Positions 10,835 through 24,230 of a DNA stretch of 64,000 nt are shown here, in pieces. The notes beneath the pieces were generated by a model, which did no database searches, had not been told where the DNA came from, and saw only the letters and a program-made list of their open reading frames with translations. The DNA lies in assembly GCA_031835245.1 (NCBI GenBank), contig JAVKOQ010000017.1:1-64000 (forward strand), in the 5' to 3' direction. Source of the DNA: Balamuthia mandrillaris. Lineage: Eukaryota > Discosea > Longamoebia > Balamuthiidae. The number at the start of each line of letters is the position of its first letter. The stretch's first letter is position 1. The position numbers and the translations under genes are program-made.

Positions 10835-13367
10835 ATGACCTCTTCTTCTTCTTGTTCTTCTTCTTCTTTTTCTTCTTCTTCTTCTTCTTCTTCTTCTTCT
10901 TCTTCTTCTTGTTCCCCTTCTTCTCCTCCTCCTCCTCCTCCTTCTTCTTCTCTCCCTTTTTCTCCTCCTCCTCCTCCTCCTCCTTCTTCTTCTTCTTCTT
11001 CTTCTTCTTCTTCAAATTCAGAGTCCTTTGTCTTTGAGAACAATGACGGTGATGTTATGGATAGCAACGGTGATAGTAATTTATCAGTATCATCATCATC
11101 ATCTTCATTAAGAGGAAGAAGAGGAGGAGTAGAAACAGAGGAAGATGCAAGAAGCAAAACAACAACCCCACCAACATTGATTGATTTGTTATTGTTGACT
11201 GAAGACGAAAAAGAAGATAAAGAAGAACACAAAGAAGAAAAACAAGGAAAAAAGAGAAAAATAGAGAAACAACAAAATAGAGCTAGAACAAATAATGATA
11301 ATGATGACGATGATACTACACATGGCAGCAGTAGTAGTAATGGTGGTGGTGGTGATGGTGGAGGAAGACGTCTTTCTCGTGCTATCACATTGATGAACCG
11401 TTTGACAGAAGAGCGGTGGACAGAGTTGACGGCAGTGACGAGTCGATGGAGCCCTTCTACCCAACGTAAACATGCCTGGACTTTGGCCATCTGGGAAGCA
11501 CATTGTGCGCATCATAAATGTTTGCCAGCTCTTCCTTTGAATCTCCAACGTCATAACGTAGGAGCCTTTGTTCAATGGTTGATTTTGGATGTGGGTTATG
11601 CCTTGAGCTCTGTGCGCAATGTCATGATTGCCAGTCTTTATCGTTTGCATGATGAAAGTATCCAACAACAGCTTGACTCCCTTTCTGCATCCTCCTCCTT
11701 CTCCTCTTCTTCTTCCTCCTCCTCCTCCTCCTCCTCCTCTGTTTCCTCCATGATCTCTTCAACTTCAGCATCATCATCATGTACCACTTCTCTCCCACCT
11801 TCTCCTTTATCCAGAACCCTTCTTGGTGATGGTGTCACTCGAGCAGCAACAACAGGAGCGACAAGATGCACTACAGCACTGACAACAACCTCAGACCATG
11901 CTTACTTGTTGTTGCTAAAAAACCAAATGGATGCCATCAAAGATCAAGTCAAACAGGCCATTCGACATTGCAAAAGAGCCAAACCCTCCTGTTCTAGCAA
12001 ACAATTGTGCAAAGACGCATGTTTGTTAGATGATGTCTTACATATTATCGCATCCACTCCAGATGGACTGGTGAGCAAAGCTGCTGAAGCCAGTTGTTGG
12101 TTACACAGTGTTTGTACTGGTGCCAGAGCCATTACAGCTGCAAACATTCGTTTGGGTGATATTGTGGCATTTCGACCTAAACTTTCATCCTCCTCTTTTA
12201 ACAACAACAACAACAACAACAACAATAATGACAACATCAGCTGCCATCACCAAGAGGATGCATTTTCTGCTCCTCCTCTTTATTTCCTTTCGTTGCGCCA
12301 ACAAGTCACCAAAGGAATACCAAATCATTGGAATCATGTCGTTACATTTGAAGGTTATTTAACACCACCACCACCACTACCATCATCATCATCGCGAGGA
12401 TCATCTTCTTCACCATCACCATCACCATCATCACCACTTAGGACCGCTGCTGCTACGACCTCTGCTGCTGTTACCACCCCTGCTGCCACCACATCAACAA
12501 CATCAACACCAAGCATTTGTCTTGGAGATTTTATTTACTGGTTAAACAAGCATCTGTTATGCAAGCATGGTTTGGATTTGCGCGAGTTTCACAACTGGCG
12601 CTTAACAGATACACAAAAACAAACATCATTATGGGGATGGTCACGCGATACTTTAAATGCCAAGTTGCAAGATCGGGCTGTTCGGGCTGGTTATCCTGAA
12701 GGATTGTTTTCCTTTCACTCCTTGCGTGCTGGCTTCCTTTGCACTGCCTTGATTTTGGAGGGACTGCAGGAAGGTCATAGTCAGAACAATGTACTGGATA
12801 CTACTGCCCTTATCGCAGGTTGGGTACCTCGTGGTAGATCCCAGCAAGTCTACGTCAAGGATACATTAAAACGTGCTATTGTGGCCAATCGCTTGGTCAG
12901 CAATGTTACCACCACTCATCCTCATTCTTCTTCTTCTTCTTCTTCTTCTTCATCATCTTCATCCTCTGTTGCAACTACCACTGCTGATTATCATCCCCCT
13001 CGACATTGCGGTTCGTTACTGCTCATCTGATTTTTGTTTTTTCTTTTGTTTTTTCTTTGGCTGGGCTGGCTGCCTGACCAGCGTCAATAAATCACCACCA
13101 CCACCACCACCACCACCACTATCACTTGATGGACTGACTTGCTCTCTTTTTGGTTCTTTTTATTCTCACTCCCTTGTATACATACAGTTATTGCTCCAGA
13201 GCTAGTTACCAAAGAAGCATTTCACAATCTATCCCCAGATGCTTTGCAACAATCCAACTGGTCTGCAGATACCAACTATCAGAGTTTTATTCATGCTGTT
13301 CGCCAACGGTTTGTTTGTTTGTGTTTGTTTGTTTGTTTTGTTTGCATAGTATCCACCACCATCACCA

Positions 13368-13431
<64 letters not shown>

Positions 13432-14589
13432 TTATCTATTTATCTATCCAGTCAGTTTTTAGCTTGTTTGTTTGCTTGCTTGCATTCAAAAATGCACCCT
13501 TAGACCTAGCGCTCAGCTAGAACGCACAGGTTTATTGTGACAGCAGCAACATTCATAGTCTAAACAATAATTGTTATAATTGGTCTTAGTTCATTTGTTC
13601 TTCTTTTGACATTCACTCACACTTTGTTTTTTGTCTCTTTTCCCTTTTTCTTTCTTTTCCTCTTTCTTTCTCTCACTTTCTCTTTCTTTCTTCTTCTTCT
13701 TTTACACTGCTTCTTTAGGTGGTTCATGAAACGAACAGATTTGCCAACCAAAGATCAACAAATACGATTTTATCGCTCCTTGTGGCTTGAATGTTGTACC
13801 GCTTGGGTAGAAAATCATCCAGATGAGTTTGACAAGGATGTGCTAGCTGAAGCTGCAGCCACCTATGAGGCCAAAAACAAATCTCCTCTTCGTTGGCCCA
13901 ATATTCATCGCCAGCTGTGCCGTCAACACATCTCTGGCATTCTACAAAGCTTTTTCAGTGGCTTAAATGAGCTGGTGGATGAGTTTGTAGCTCCTGTACT
14001 TCCCAAGTTGGTCAACGGATCACCCATTCACAAAGCATTCCTCACCTCTCGTCAAGAGCAATCATCCTCCTCCCTTGCTTCTCTCGATGCTGATGATGAT
14101 GACAAGAGTCCTGACTCAAAAAAACAAACACCACGACGACAACGACTTCGCAGAGCGCTTCAGCGACAACAATTGTTATCCAATCAACTCAAATATCGGA
14201 AGAATGGCCATCGGCAACGGATCGCTTGGCAGGCACCAGAAATCCGTAGACTTGTCACTTGGCGCTTGCGTGATGGATGGTCTTGGTTGGAGATTGCCAA
14301 ACACTTGCCTACCCAACGTCGAACCAACAATGATTGCTATGATAAATGGCGCAATCTCCTCACAGAATTCTCCAACAATCTGGACGCTTTGAAGGTCAAA
14401 TACTTGGTGGCCCACGATGAGGACTTTGACAAATCGGATGATGATGATGATAATGACAACACTTCCTCCCCATCATCATCTCCTACTTTTACTACCACTA
14501 CAGTTATATCCATCTTGGATGAAGAGGAAGAGACAGAGGAGAATGATGATAAAGATGATGATGATGATATTATGATTATATCTTGTTAG
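10835..14589 (+). CDS. Crypton-like tyrosine recombinase with telobox-like Myb domain, copy 2
   Basis: Three exons join in phase: up to 13,010, then 13,188-13,308 and 13,719-14,589. The first ATG in frame is at 10,835, but the frame is open back to about 10,369 and an upstream exon is possible. After long Ser/Pro tracts comes the recombinase (about 11,380-12,900): TGARAIT, VTKG, FHSLRAGF, then GWVPRGRSQQVY with the presumed nucleophile Tyr. Exons 2 and 3 carry a conserved helical region (LVTKEAFHNL; RTDLPTKDQQ) and a C-terminal Myb/SANT domain with TNNDCYDKWRNLL, then an acidic Asp tail. There are no internal stops, and intron positions match copy 1. It should bind DNA and catalyse strand exchange for excision and integration. 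It could be an active element or a domesticated copy. Confidence 0.8.
13369..13447 (+). repeat. Intronic (TCTA)n microsatellite
   Basis: About 19 TCTA units in the second intron of Crypton copy 2. The equivalent intron of copy 3 (near 20,130-20,145) has only two or three units, so the tract expanded after the copies separated. Confidence 0.95.
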
Positions 14590-14671
14590 ATTATATAGGT
14601 ATTTTTATACGAAAATTGAAAAAATTGCTACTTTGACCCACTTTATCCGTTAGACTTATAGACTTAGAGTT

Positions 14672-17600
14672 TTATAGAATGGACCATGGGGAGTTGAATG
14701 CCGTAGGTTCTGAGTACCCGCCCCTAACCCTATTAACGTGACTCTCAGCAGCACCGTTAGCTCGGGGATGATACGAAGAGATGAAACGATGGTCAAATCC
14801 AGCTAGGTTCTTGAAAGCGGTCAATACAGCATTGGCAAACTCTGTACCATTATCTGATTGAATGATTTTGGGAAAACCAAAATCGCAGATAAACTGGTAT
14901 AGAACTTGAGCAGTGGCAAGAGCGCTTTGGTTGGAGAGAGGTCGAAGAAGAGTGAAGCGAGTGGCCATATCAACTAGTACCATCACATAGGAAAAGCCAT
15001 GTTCGTCAGAAGGAAGAGGGCCGAAGAGGTCGATAGCAATGTGGTCAAATGGATAAGTAGCGGTGATGGTCTTCAAAGGATAAAAGCCATGTTTAGTCAC
15101 GTTGAAGTGTCGGCAAGCATCACAAGAGCATGTGACGAAGTGACAGTCAGAGCGGAGAGAAGGCCAGAAGTATCCTTCATTCCAAATTCGATTGAAGATA
15201 TGGGAGGCACCTTCATGAGTTTCAGAGTGAAACTTTTGAAGAAGTTCTTGTTGTTGTTCCAACGAGGGGGCAGCCTTATTGTGGAAAGTCTTGATAAAGG
15301 CAGAAAGATCCTTCGACGGAGAAGAAGGAGGAAACTGATCAAGCTCAATCTGAAAAAGAGACAAGAGGGAAGATGACTCAGGTGCAGACAAGGCAGAAGG
15401 CGAAGATGAGGAGGTCTTAGGAGTCAGAGTCTTCGCAGATTGAGGGATTATCGGCCTGGTTAAACCAGCCGAACCATCCTCTTCCCAAAAATTCTTCGGA
15501 TAGAGTCGAGAGAGGCAGTCTTCAAGGATCATTTTGATTCCAGGACGATGGACAACGTCGAAGTTGTACTCGAGGATGATGTAGGCCCAGTTGTTAAGCA
15601 TATAATTGGAATGCTTGGAAGTGAAGAGATAAGTGAGAGCCTTGTGATCGGTGAAAAGGGTAAAGCGGCAACCATAGAGCCAGCACCAAAATTGCAGAAG
15701 AGCAAAGACAATGGCAAGGAGCTCACGTTTCGTAGCTGGATAGTTGCGCTGGGCATCGTTGAGTGCACGGCTAGCAAAGGCAATGTAGCGACGTTGCTTG
15801 TCCGGGGTCTCTTGGTAGAGAACAGCACCAACACCATTCTGGGAGGCATCAGTTCCAACGAGAAAAGGGAGATCAGGAGCAGGAATGCTCAAGACAGGAG
15901 GCGAACTGAGGATGCGGCGAAGAGCATCAATAGAAGCTTGACAATCAGCAGTCCAGAAGGGTCGGAGATCACGGACGTATCGAAGAGCGTCAAGAGGAGC
16001 CGTAAGGCATGCAAAACGAGGGATGAAAGGCCGTAGAAAGTTGGCGAAACCGAGGAAGGATTGCAACTGCTTTCCAGTAGTAGGAGTAGGAAAGGAGCGA
16101 AGCGCAGACAATTTGTCCCAATCAGGGGCGAAGCCGGTGGAGGAAACAATGAATCCAACAAGCCTGATTTGTGTGAAGCCAAAATGACATTTCTCAGTTC
16201 GAAGACGAAGGCGCGCGTCGTTGAGAGCAGAAATAACAGCACGAAGATCATGGATATGATCATCGAGAGAAGAAGATGACTTGGTGTGCACTAGACAATC
16301 ATCGATGTAGTGGGCAGAACAATCGCGTAGTTTATTGAGAATGATGGTCATCAGACGCTGCATACACGAGGGAACTGTCTTGATGCCAAAAGGAGCACCA
16401 CGGAACATCCAATGCTTGCCTTTCCAAGTGAAGGTAAGTTTGGGCTGGTCTTCGGGGGCGACAAGGATTTGGTTGAAGGACCAAATAAGATCTAACGAAG
16501 AAGCCACAAAGAAACCAGCAACACGTTCCACAATGTCAAGGATGGGGGGAATAGGGTAGATGTTATCCACCAAAACAGAATTGATAGCTAGAGGGTCAAT
16601 ACAAGCGCGTACTGCAGTAAGTTGACCAGAGGCATCCTTTTTGGGAACGGCTAGGATGGGACTGTTCCAAGGGCAATTGTCCGGGGCGGGAATGATGACT
16701 TGATGCTTGGCCCAGGATTCAATTTGCTCATCAACAGCAGCGTGGTAGGCGTGAGGAAGGGGGTACTGGTGTCGGAATATGGGTCGATAATTATTCGTAT
16801 TGAGATGCAAAACAGCTTGATGAAGAGGAGAAGAAGGCCCAACTGGAAGCTGTTGGTTAACGTCCAAGAGGTCTTGAATAGCATTGACGATACGTTGCTG
16901 CTCGGACGGAGGAAGAGACTTCTCACGATATTGCTCAGGAGTCGTGACATTGGAATCGTCAGGAGGCGAAGGAGAAGTAGAAGGGAAATTGATGGGAATA
17001 CCACTAATTTCGAGGCCCAATTTCTTCAGCATGTCGCAGCCGAAAATGACTGTTTCACTCTAAGAGAGCGAAAGGATGCGGAAGTGATGACGGAAACGAA
17101 GCTTTCCACATGTGACCGGAACAGAGAGGGCTACGCCATGAGCTTCTGCTACTGAGTTGTTAGCGCCAAGGGTCACGGAAGATTTCAATGGATGAAATCG
17201 GACGTGGAACTTCTTAGCAGTCTCCAAGTAAATAAATGAGCGAGAAGCGCCAGTATCGAGAAAGGCGGATACCGGAAGGCTATTAATCAAGGCAGGCACA
17301 CAGATTTTGTCGAAAGAAGAGTCATCGTTGTTGGCGTCGAGCTGAAAAAGAGAATCAGCTTGGAGCTCCTTGATAGCGCGATTGTATTCCTCATACGAAT
17401 CATCAGTATGAAGAGCAGACAGGGAATCGCCAGAGGGTTGCACAGGAGGGGTAGGAGTCGAGTCGTCAAGAGAGTTGAGCGAAGCTGGCGGCTTCTTCTT
17501 AGGGAGCGGGCACTCATTGGAGTAATGGCCTTTCTGGTTGCAGTTGTAGCATGTAATGTGGCTCTTGGACTTTGTTGCTGGGGATGGTCCAGAAGAGGAG

Positions 17601-18979
17601 GCACCAGAAGGAGAAGAAGAAGTACCGGATGATGATGAAGAGGTGTAGGCCGAACCATTGGGCTGTTTCCTGTGTTGGAGCACATGACAGTCGGACGTGT
17701 CATGTCCAAATGTCTTGTGGACCTTACAGTAAGGTCGTTGCATCTTCTTTTTGCTACCATCATCAGTAGGAGTCATCTGATCGGGGTCCCGGAGGTCGCT
17801 TTCAATCGCCAGGGCGATGTTGATCGCTTCATCCAAGGAGCGAGGAGCCTTTGAGAGAACAGTACCAATGTAAATTCATCAAATGTCCTTAGGAAGCGCC
17901 GACCGAAACTTGTGCAGCAACGCAGGAGTAGATAGCTTGTTCACCATCTGGTCACAAAGGGAACGAAGACAATCACCAATAGCACGAACGGTCTCACCAG
18001 GTTTGGCCTTGAAACTGTGGTACTCATCCTGAAGCTTGGATTCGTACTCCAGAGACGTAAAGTGATCCAAAAACTCAGCACGAATGTCTTCCCAGGTCAT
18101 GTCAGAAGCCAAGGTTTGCTTTGCCCAGTGGAAGGCATCGGGATCAGTGATTTGAGAGACAAGAGCAAGGTACCAAAGATCTGGCAGATAACGATTAACT
18201 TCGAGGATTGTTTTGAAGCGCTCAAGGAAGGAGACAGCGTTGTGTTTTGCAGGATTGAATTCAGGGAGTCAGCAAGGCAAAGGGAGAATGGTTGCAGACG
18301 ACTAAGAAGAAGAGGGAGACGGGGACAAAGAAGCAAAAGCAGGTCGGACTCGGAATGACCACGGAAGCACCATCGAGGTGGACAACGTTGCAGCCATTTC
18401 GGAGACAGAGAGGATGTGTCGCCGGAGTTGAGGCACAGCGGGAGAATCATCAGAAGAAGTCTGTGAATCTTGGTCAGGAATACGCAGTTCAGAAGTTCTC
18501 TCTACAAGAGCGAAACACGCAGTCAAGTCGTTTAATTCTTGCTGAAGGGTATCCACATTAACAGAAGGGTCCAGAATCTGGACCTGCAGTTGTTCTTGTT
18601 GCAACTGAAGAGCTGAGTACGGATCAGCGTTGAAGCCCAAAGGATTTGGCCGTGGTTGAGCGGCACTGGTTGAACCAGAAGGAGTCACCATTTGCAGCAT
18701 AGAAGAAGCCGAACCACCTACACCTGAGGCAGCTGAAGATGACGAAGAAGCAGCCGGTGCCGAAGAAGCAAGAGATTGTTGTTGAAGAAGAGATTGCAGT
18801 TGTATTTGTTGCTGCTGCAGTTGCTGTTGTTGCTGCTGCAGAAGTGCCAAGATTTGTTGTGCGGTTGTTTGCCAAGAATCTATGGATGACGAACCACCAG
18901 CAAAAGTAGGCGGTTGATTTGTGTTTCCCGTTGCCGTGCTTTGTGGCTGTTGCTGTTGTGTCTGTTGCGAAGCTTCCAT
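14672..18979 (-). pseudogene. Degenerate gag-pol of the Ty3/gypsy element
   Basis: Gag starts at 18,979 (MEASQQTQ) with Gln-rich sequence. Its frame shifts near 18,300 and has tandem TGA codons near 17,876-17,881. It then gives a CCHC zinc knuckle (CYNCNQKGHYSNEC) and a protease with FLDTGAS. A TAG near 17,057-17,059 separates this from the polymerase part. Reverse transcriptase has YIDD. RNase H has GTDASQNGVGAVL and FTDHKALTYLF. Integrase has an HHCC zinc domain and the D, D and E residues (DLFGPL, SDNGTEF, ANGAAES). The last residues before the stop at 14,672 are encoded by the telomeric block and foreign sequence, not by the element. Confidence 0.9.
14704..14732 (+). repeat. Second copy of the element 3' block with telomeric repeats
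   Basis: TAGGTTCTGAGTACCCGCC is followed by CCCTAA and CCCTA. It matches 3983-4012 with few differences. It ends exactly where the truncated Ty3/gypsy integrase begins, so the left neighbour is a Crypton 3' end and the right neighbour is a broken sequence, as at 4,023. Confidence 0.75.
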
Positions 18980-19400
18980 CACCAAATAGTTTGACTCTCC
19001 AAAAAAAAATGTTAGAACCTGAGCATAGAACCAAGACAGGAACCAAGAGAAAGATGGGAGCCAAACGTATTTAATGAGAGGAAGAAAACAAGTGTGTTTG
19101 TGAGTGTGTTGTTTCTTCGTTTGTTCGTCTGTGTGTTCTTGGTTGTGGGAAAAGTATTTATAGTTGAGAAGGCAACCAAGGAAGGAAAGGGGCTCGGGGT
19201 TGGGGAGTGACTTCTTGGTTTCTTTGTTCTTAAGTTCTAGGCTCGGGAAAGTTCCAGGGAAGGCAGGAGAAAGATCTTCGGAATGGCTTGGTGTCGACAT
19301 AAAAGATCGATGATAGCTGACGTGAGATTGTCGACAGAAAAGAGAAAAGAAACGAAGAAAGAAACGAAGAAAGAGTTGGTTATGTTGGCAGTTGCCAACA
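14733..19400 (-). mobile_element. Ty3/gypsy LTR retrotransposon, 3'-truncated
   Basis: The minus strand shows, in order, an LTR (19,400-19,010), gag with a CCHC knuckle, aspartic protease, reverse transcriptase, RNase H and integrase. This order (integrase last) is that of Ty3/gypsy. The element stops inside integrase at 14,733, where telomeric repeats and the Crypton 3' block begin. The integrase C-terminus and the 3' LTR are missing. Several stops and a frameshift show that it is no longer autonomous. Confidence 0.92.
19010..19400 (-). repeat. 5' LTR of the Ty3/gypsy element
   Basis: The 391-bp segment starts TG and ends CA, directly upstream of gag. Its outer end is an inverted repeat (TGTTGGCA and TGCCAACA, about 19,384-19,400). 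A TATAAATA motif on the minus strand near 19,154-19,161 is a likely promoter. A stretch starting TGG after a T run (about 18,985-19,003) may be the primer-binding site, but its tRNA is not identified. No partner LTR remains, so the ends are inferred from TG/CA and position. Confidence 0.65.
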
Positions 19401-19587
19401 GATTTAGATTTTAAATTTTAGAAACTAAAATAGAAAACTAAAATCTGCTTGAGGGGGATTCATGAAACTGACCAATAGGAAAAAACTCCCACATTACCAA
19501 GATCATGTCCTCTCCCCTCTCTTCTCTCCTCTCCTCCATGGCTATTATTGGCTTTCCTAATCGGGACGCTGATTATCCGTCCTCGGT

Positions 19588-19664
19588 GGATATCCGGGGG
19601 GATAAGCATAGCGATCGGATAACTACCTTATATAGAAGTTATCTGCGGATATCCGCTTTATCCC
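19588..19664. repeat. Nested palindromes and inverted repeats
   Basis: The segment contains GGATATCC (19,588-19,595), the 12-bp perfect palindrome GCGGATATCCGC (19,645-19,656), GATAACT/AGTTATC arms (19,618-19,624 and 19,637-19,643) around a TATATAG loop, and outer GGGATAA/TTATCCC arms. It lies between the LTR and the start of Crypton copy 3 homology. It could be a foldback or MITE remnant, or a regulatory palindrome. Confidence 0.55.
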
Positions 19665-19679
19665 GCCGGCAGAGTCATT

Positions 19680-21215
<1,536 letters not shown>

Positions 21216-21354
21216 ATTATATATATGTATTCCTATGAGAAAATTGAAAAGTATCATGATCTTTTTCTCAGCAAAGTAAAGAAAAACAACAATATGAGCA
21301 TGGGAACACCAGTTCAGCTGTCAAAATCCATGTATGACTAAGGTGTACAAAGAG

Positions 21355-24147
21355 TTATTCTTGCACAACCATTGGTTCAACCAGCATTTGTACTTCCTTG
21401 AGGAAGGAAAGCAATTGGTCAGTTGATTGGAAATAAAACATTTGTGGTAAGTGATGAGTACCAGGCAGGAGGTCTCGAATTTGTTTCCTGAGTGATTCAT
21501 AATCTCCCTTTTGGGCAGTAGTCAGCATGGAGGACCAAATTGTTGGTGCCAAATGGTAACGCCAAAACTTGATGATCTTTTCTGCCTTCTCTTCTACACG
21601 TATTTCCTCAAAGGTGGTGAAGAATAGAGTCTGGAAGACACTCTTCACTACCATCTCTAGGTCATGAGCAAAGGTAGATTCATAGGTCTTATTCAAGTGC
21701 CAGCACTGAACAACATGCTCTGGGGCATATTGCAAGGCACCAGAGAACTTCACCTTTTTTCCCACTTTAGTTGCACAGCCCCAGTCATTAAGAAATACCT
21801 GATGAGAGGTGTCATAAATTCAATGGTGATGACGAGACAAAAACACAAGGGGTAGTGTAGTTGAACAAGTCGGCTAATGTTAGTTCCAGTCACACGGCAA
21901 GAAGGAAGAGAACAGAAGAAGAGAGAATGAGGACAACATTACCGTTCCAGTGTCTAGATGTCGAAAGCAGTTGGATAGACGCACGTCCCGATGGACCAAT
22001 CCATAATTGTGGTGGACCTGCTCAAGAATATCCACCAGTTGACAGAAATCATCTGCCATGGCAAGCATTGTCTGGTGGTCGTGGCCCTGTCAGTTTGAAA
22101 ATAATAAGAACTGATAATGATAATGATGATAATGATAATGGACATACAGTATTGTGGTTGGTACAGTGGGAAAGCCGAGAAGCAAAGTGTCCTCCGACAG
22201 GACTAAGTAACAGCACAAGCTGCTCCTCATCATCAGCAACGAGTGTTGGGACCGAAGGCACCAAGTCTTGGACCTCCTCCAGGCAGCGTTTTTCATTCTG
22301 CAAGTAATATAAATTGTCCGCCGAGTTGAACCTTTTAACGACCACTGTATCACCTATTACCATCATGATCATCATCAGTAATCATGAACTCATCTATTGT
22401 TGTTTGTTGTTGTAAAACTCGGGGAAATACCTTTGTACTGGCCGCTGTACACGACAGCAGACCCGCCAATGCCAAGAAGCTCATTCATGATGACTGGCTC
22501 TTCATCGATGACGATGTCTTCTGGTAAACCGTGTGCTGCTTTGTTGCTCTGAAGCAGTCCTAGTAGCCACTTGCCACCATCGCTGTGTAGATGAAGGATG
22601 GGGCTCTCGGTCCACTGATCTGTGGTTGAGAGCTTCTGTAGACGGAAGAACTGGATTAGACAGCCATCCGTGAGGAACCCATTCACCACACTACGGTAGG
22701 GCTGGTATTCAAGCAGGAGCTCTTCGAGGAAGGAGTGTAGATGACCCTTCTCAGAATCGTCAAAGTCCTCCTTTGTTGCTGTACGCCTTGCTTTGACATC
22801 ACCCAGCAATGTGATGTAAAATATGCTCTTTGGTTTGTCCTTCAAGTAGCCCACAACGTCTGGCTTGCGCCTGCCGAAAGACACCTTGTTGTAAGTATCC
22901 ACCAAGGTGACAGGCAGATCCGGAAAGAGCTTCACAAGGAGCTTCAGTTGACTTGACCAGTAGGGCTGAACGACCTTACTTTCAGACGCGCCTGCGTCAG
23001 GATACCCACGAGGAGGAAATAATGGTTTACCCCCCTTTGCTTTTCGTTGGTTGCGGCGGATAGGGAACCATGGCTCAACCACTTTGTTCTTCACTGGTAA
23101 TCGCTGGTATCTCTCTGCAAAAGTTGACGGAGTACTCCCTGGTGTTTTTGTGGTTATTATCATCATGTGGTTGCTTGTAAAAATTCAAAGTGAAAAGGAA
23201 GTAATGGGTATGGACGCACGTTCTGTCCTGTCCCTGTGAGTGGCCTTTTGCATTTCGCTTGTGGCCGTTTGCATTTCGCTTGTGGCCGTTTGCAATTCGC
23301 TTGTGGCCTTTTGCACTTCGCTTGTGGCCTTTTGCACTTCGCCCATCATTCTTTCTTCCAGCCGTTTAATGTCTAGAATGCATTGACACAACATCTTAGG
23401 GACAAAAAACACATAAAGAGTCAGAGGGAAGGGTAGGAACCTACCGACATTAGTCACAGGCCGGAGTGGACTGCCTGTGGCAGGTGTTGGATCTTACCAG
23501 TGAAAAGAGGCAAGTGGTGAGAAAAGGACAAGGTTGTGGAAAGGTTTGGTGAACGGAACAAGAGGAGGGAACGCTCACCTTTGCCTTTTTCTGGTAGTAG
23601 GCTGGGGGGGTTCACATGGAGATTTGAAAAGGGAGCCTCTAGACCAGAGCTAGTGGACGCGGCAGTACCACGATCAGTCTCTTTTGCGTGTTTGTTTGTT
23701 TTTTTTTTTTTTTTTTTGGTTTGGTTGGTGTTTTAGTTCTACTGCACCACCATAATGACCAACAAAACCATACCATAATGTTCTTGCAGCCTTTCAGTGA
23801 GGGTGTTGAGAAGAGCATGCAACTTTACTTGTCGCTGCACAAAGGAGGGCAATAGGGCTGTAGCCGCGCTGCGCAAGTGCTCGTCCGAATACGTCAGTAT
23901 TTTCTGCTCTAACTCTTGTATTTTCTGCTCTACCTCCTGGATTTCCCTCTTCACCTCCTGGATTTTTTGCTCTACTTCCGTCTTTATGGCCTGGCTGCTC
24001 TTCACTGGCCCCTGCATCCTTGCGATCTTCCACAGTTCGTTTGAACGCTTGATCTACGTGTGTTTTCCTGCTTTTGTCCTCATAGTACAGATCAAGGGGA
24101 TTTTTTTTTTGTCGAGCAGGAAGCGGAGGTGGTGTAGACGGCGACAC
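21355..24147 (-). CDS. Crinkler-like nuclease-kinase protein, 5' region uncertain
   Basis: Four 3' exons are clear: 23,137-22,431, 22,353-22,148, 22,086-21,943 and 21,798-21,355. The first has a PD-(D/E)xK-like motif (KPDVVGYL then LLGDVKAR), followed by the kinase glycine loop (GIGGSAVVYSG). The next exons give VVVKRF (lysine), LVHRDVRLSN (catalytic loop), NDWGCAT in place of DFG, and YAPEHV. A REase-fold plus kinase architecture is known in the CRN/Crinkler-type eukaryotic effector family. Upstream, about 23,200-23,457 and 23,800-24,017 encode repetitive coiled coils. The frames between 23,460 and 24,150 do not join cleanly and no start codon is clear, so the 5' part may have unseen introns or be broken. 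Function as an effector or conflict protein is inferred. Confidence 0.65.
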
Positions 24148-24230
24148 GGTTTTGTATGGGTTTCCCTGCTAAATTGAACAGCCCTGGTTGTTCAACTTAT
24201 TTGTCGACATAGGAAGGGGAAACAACGCGG

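Noticed and set aside
10791..11668. Minus-strand Lys/Glu-rich ORFs opposite Crypton copy 2
   Set aside because: They mirror the Ser-coding TCT/TCC tracts and carry no independent motif.
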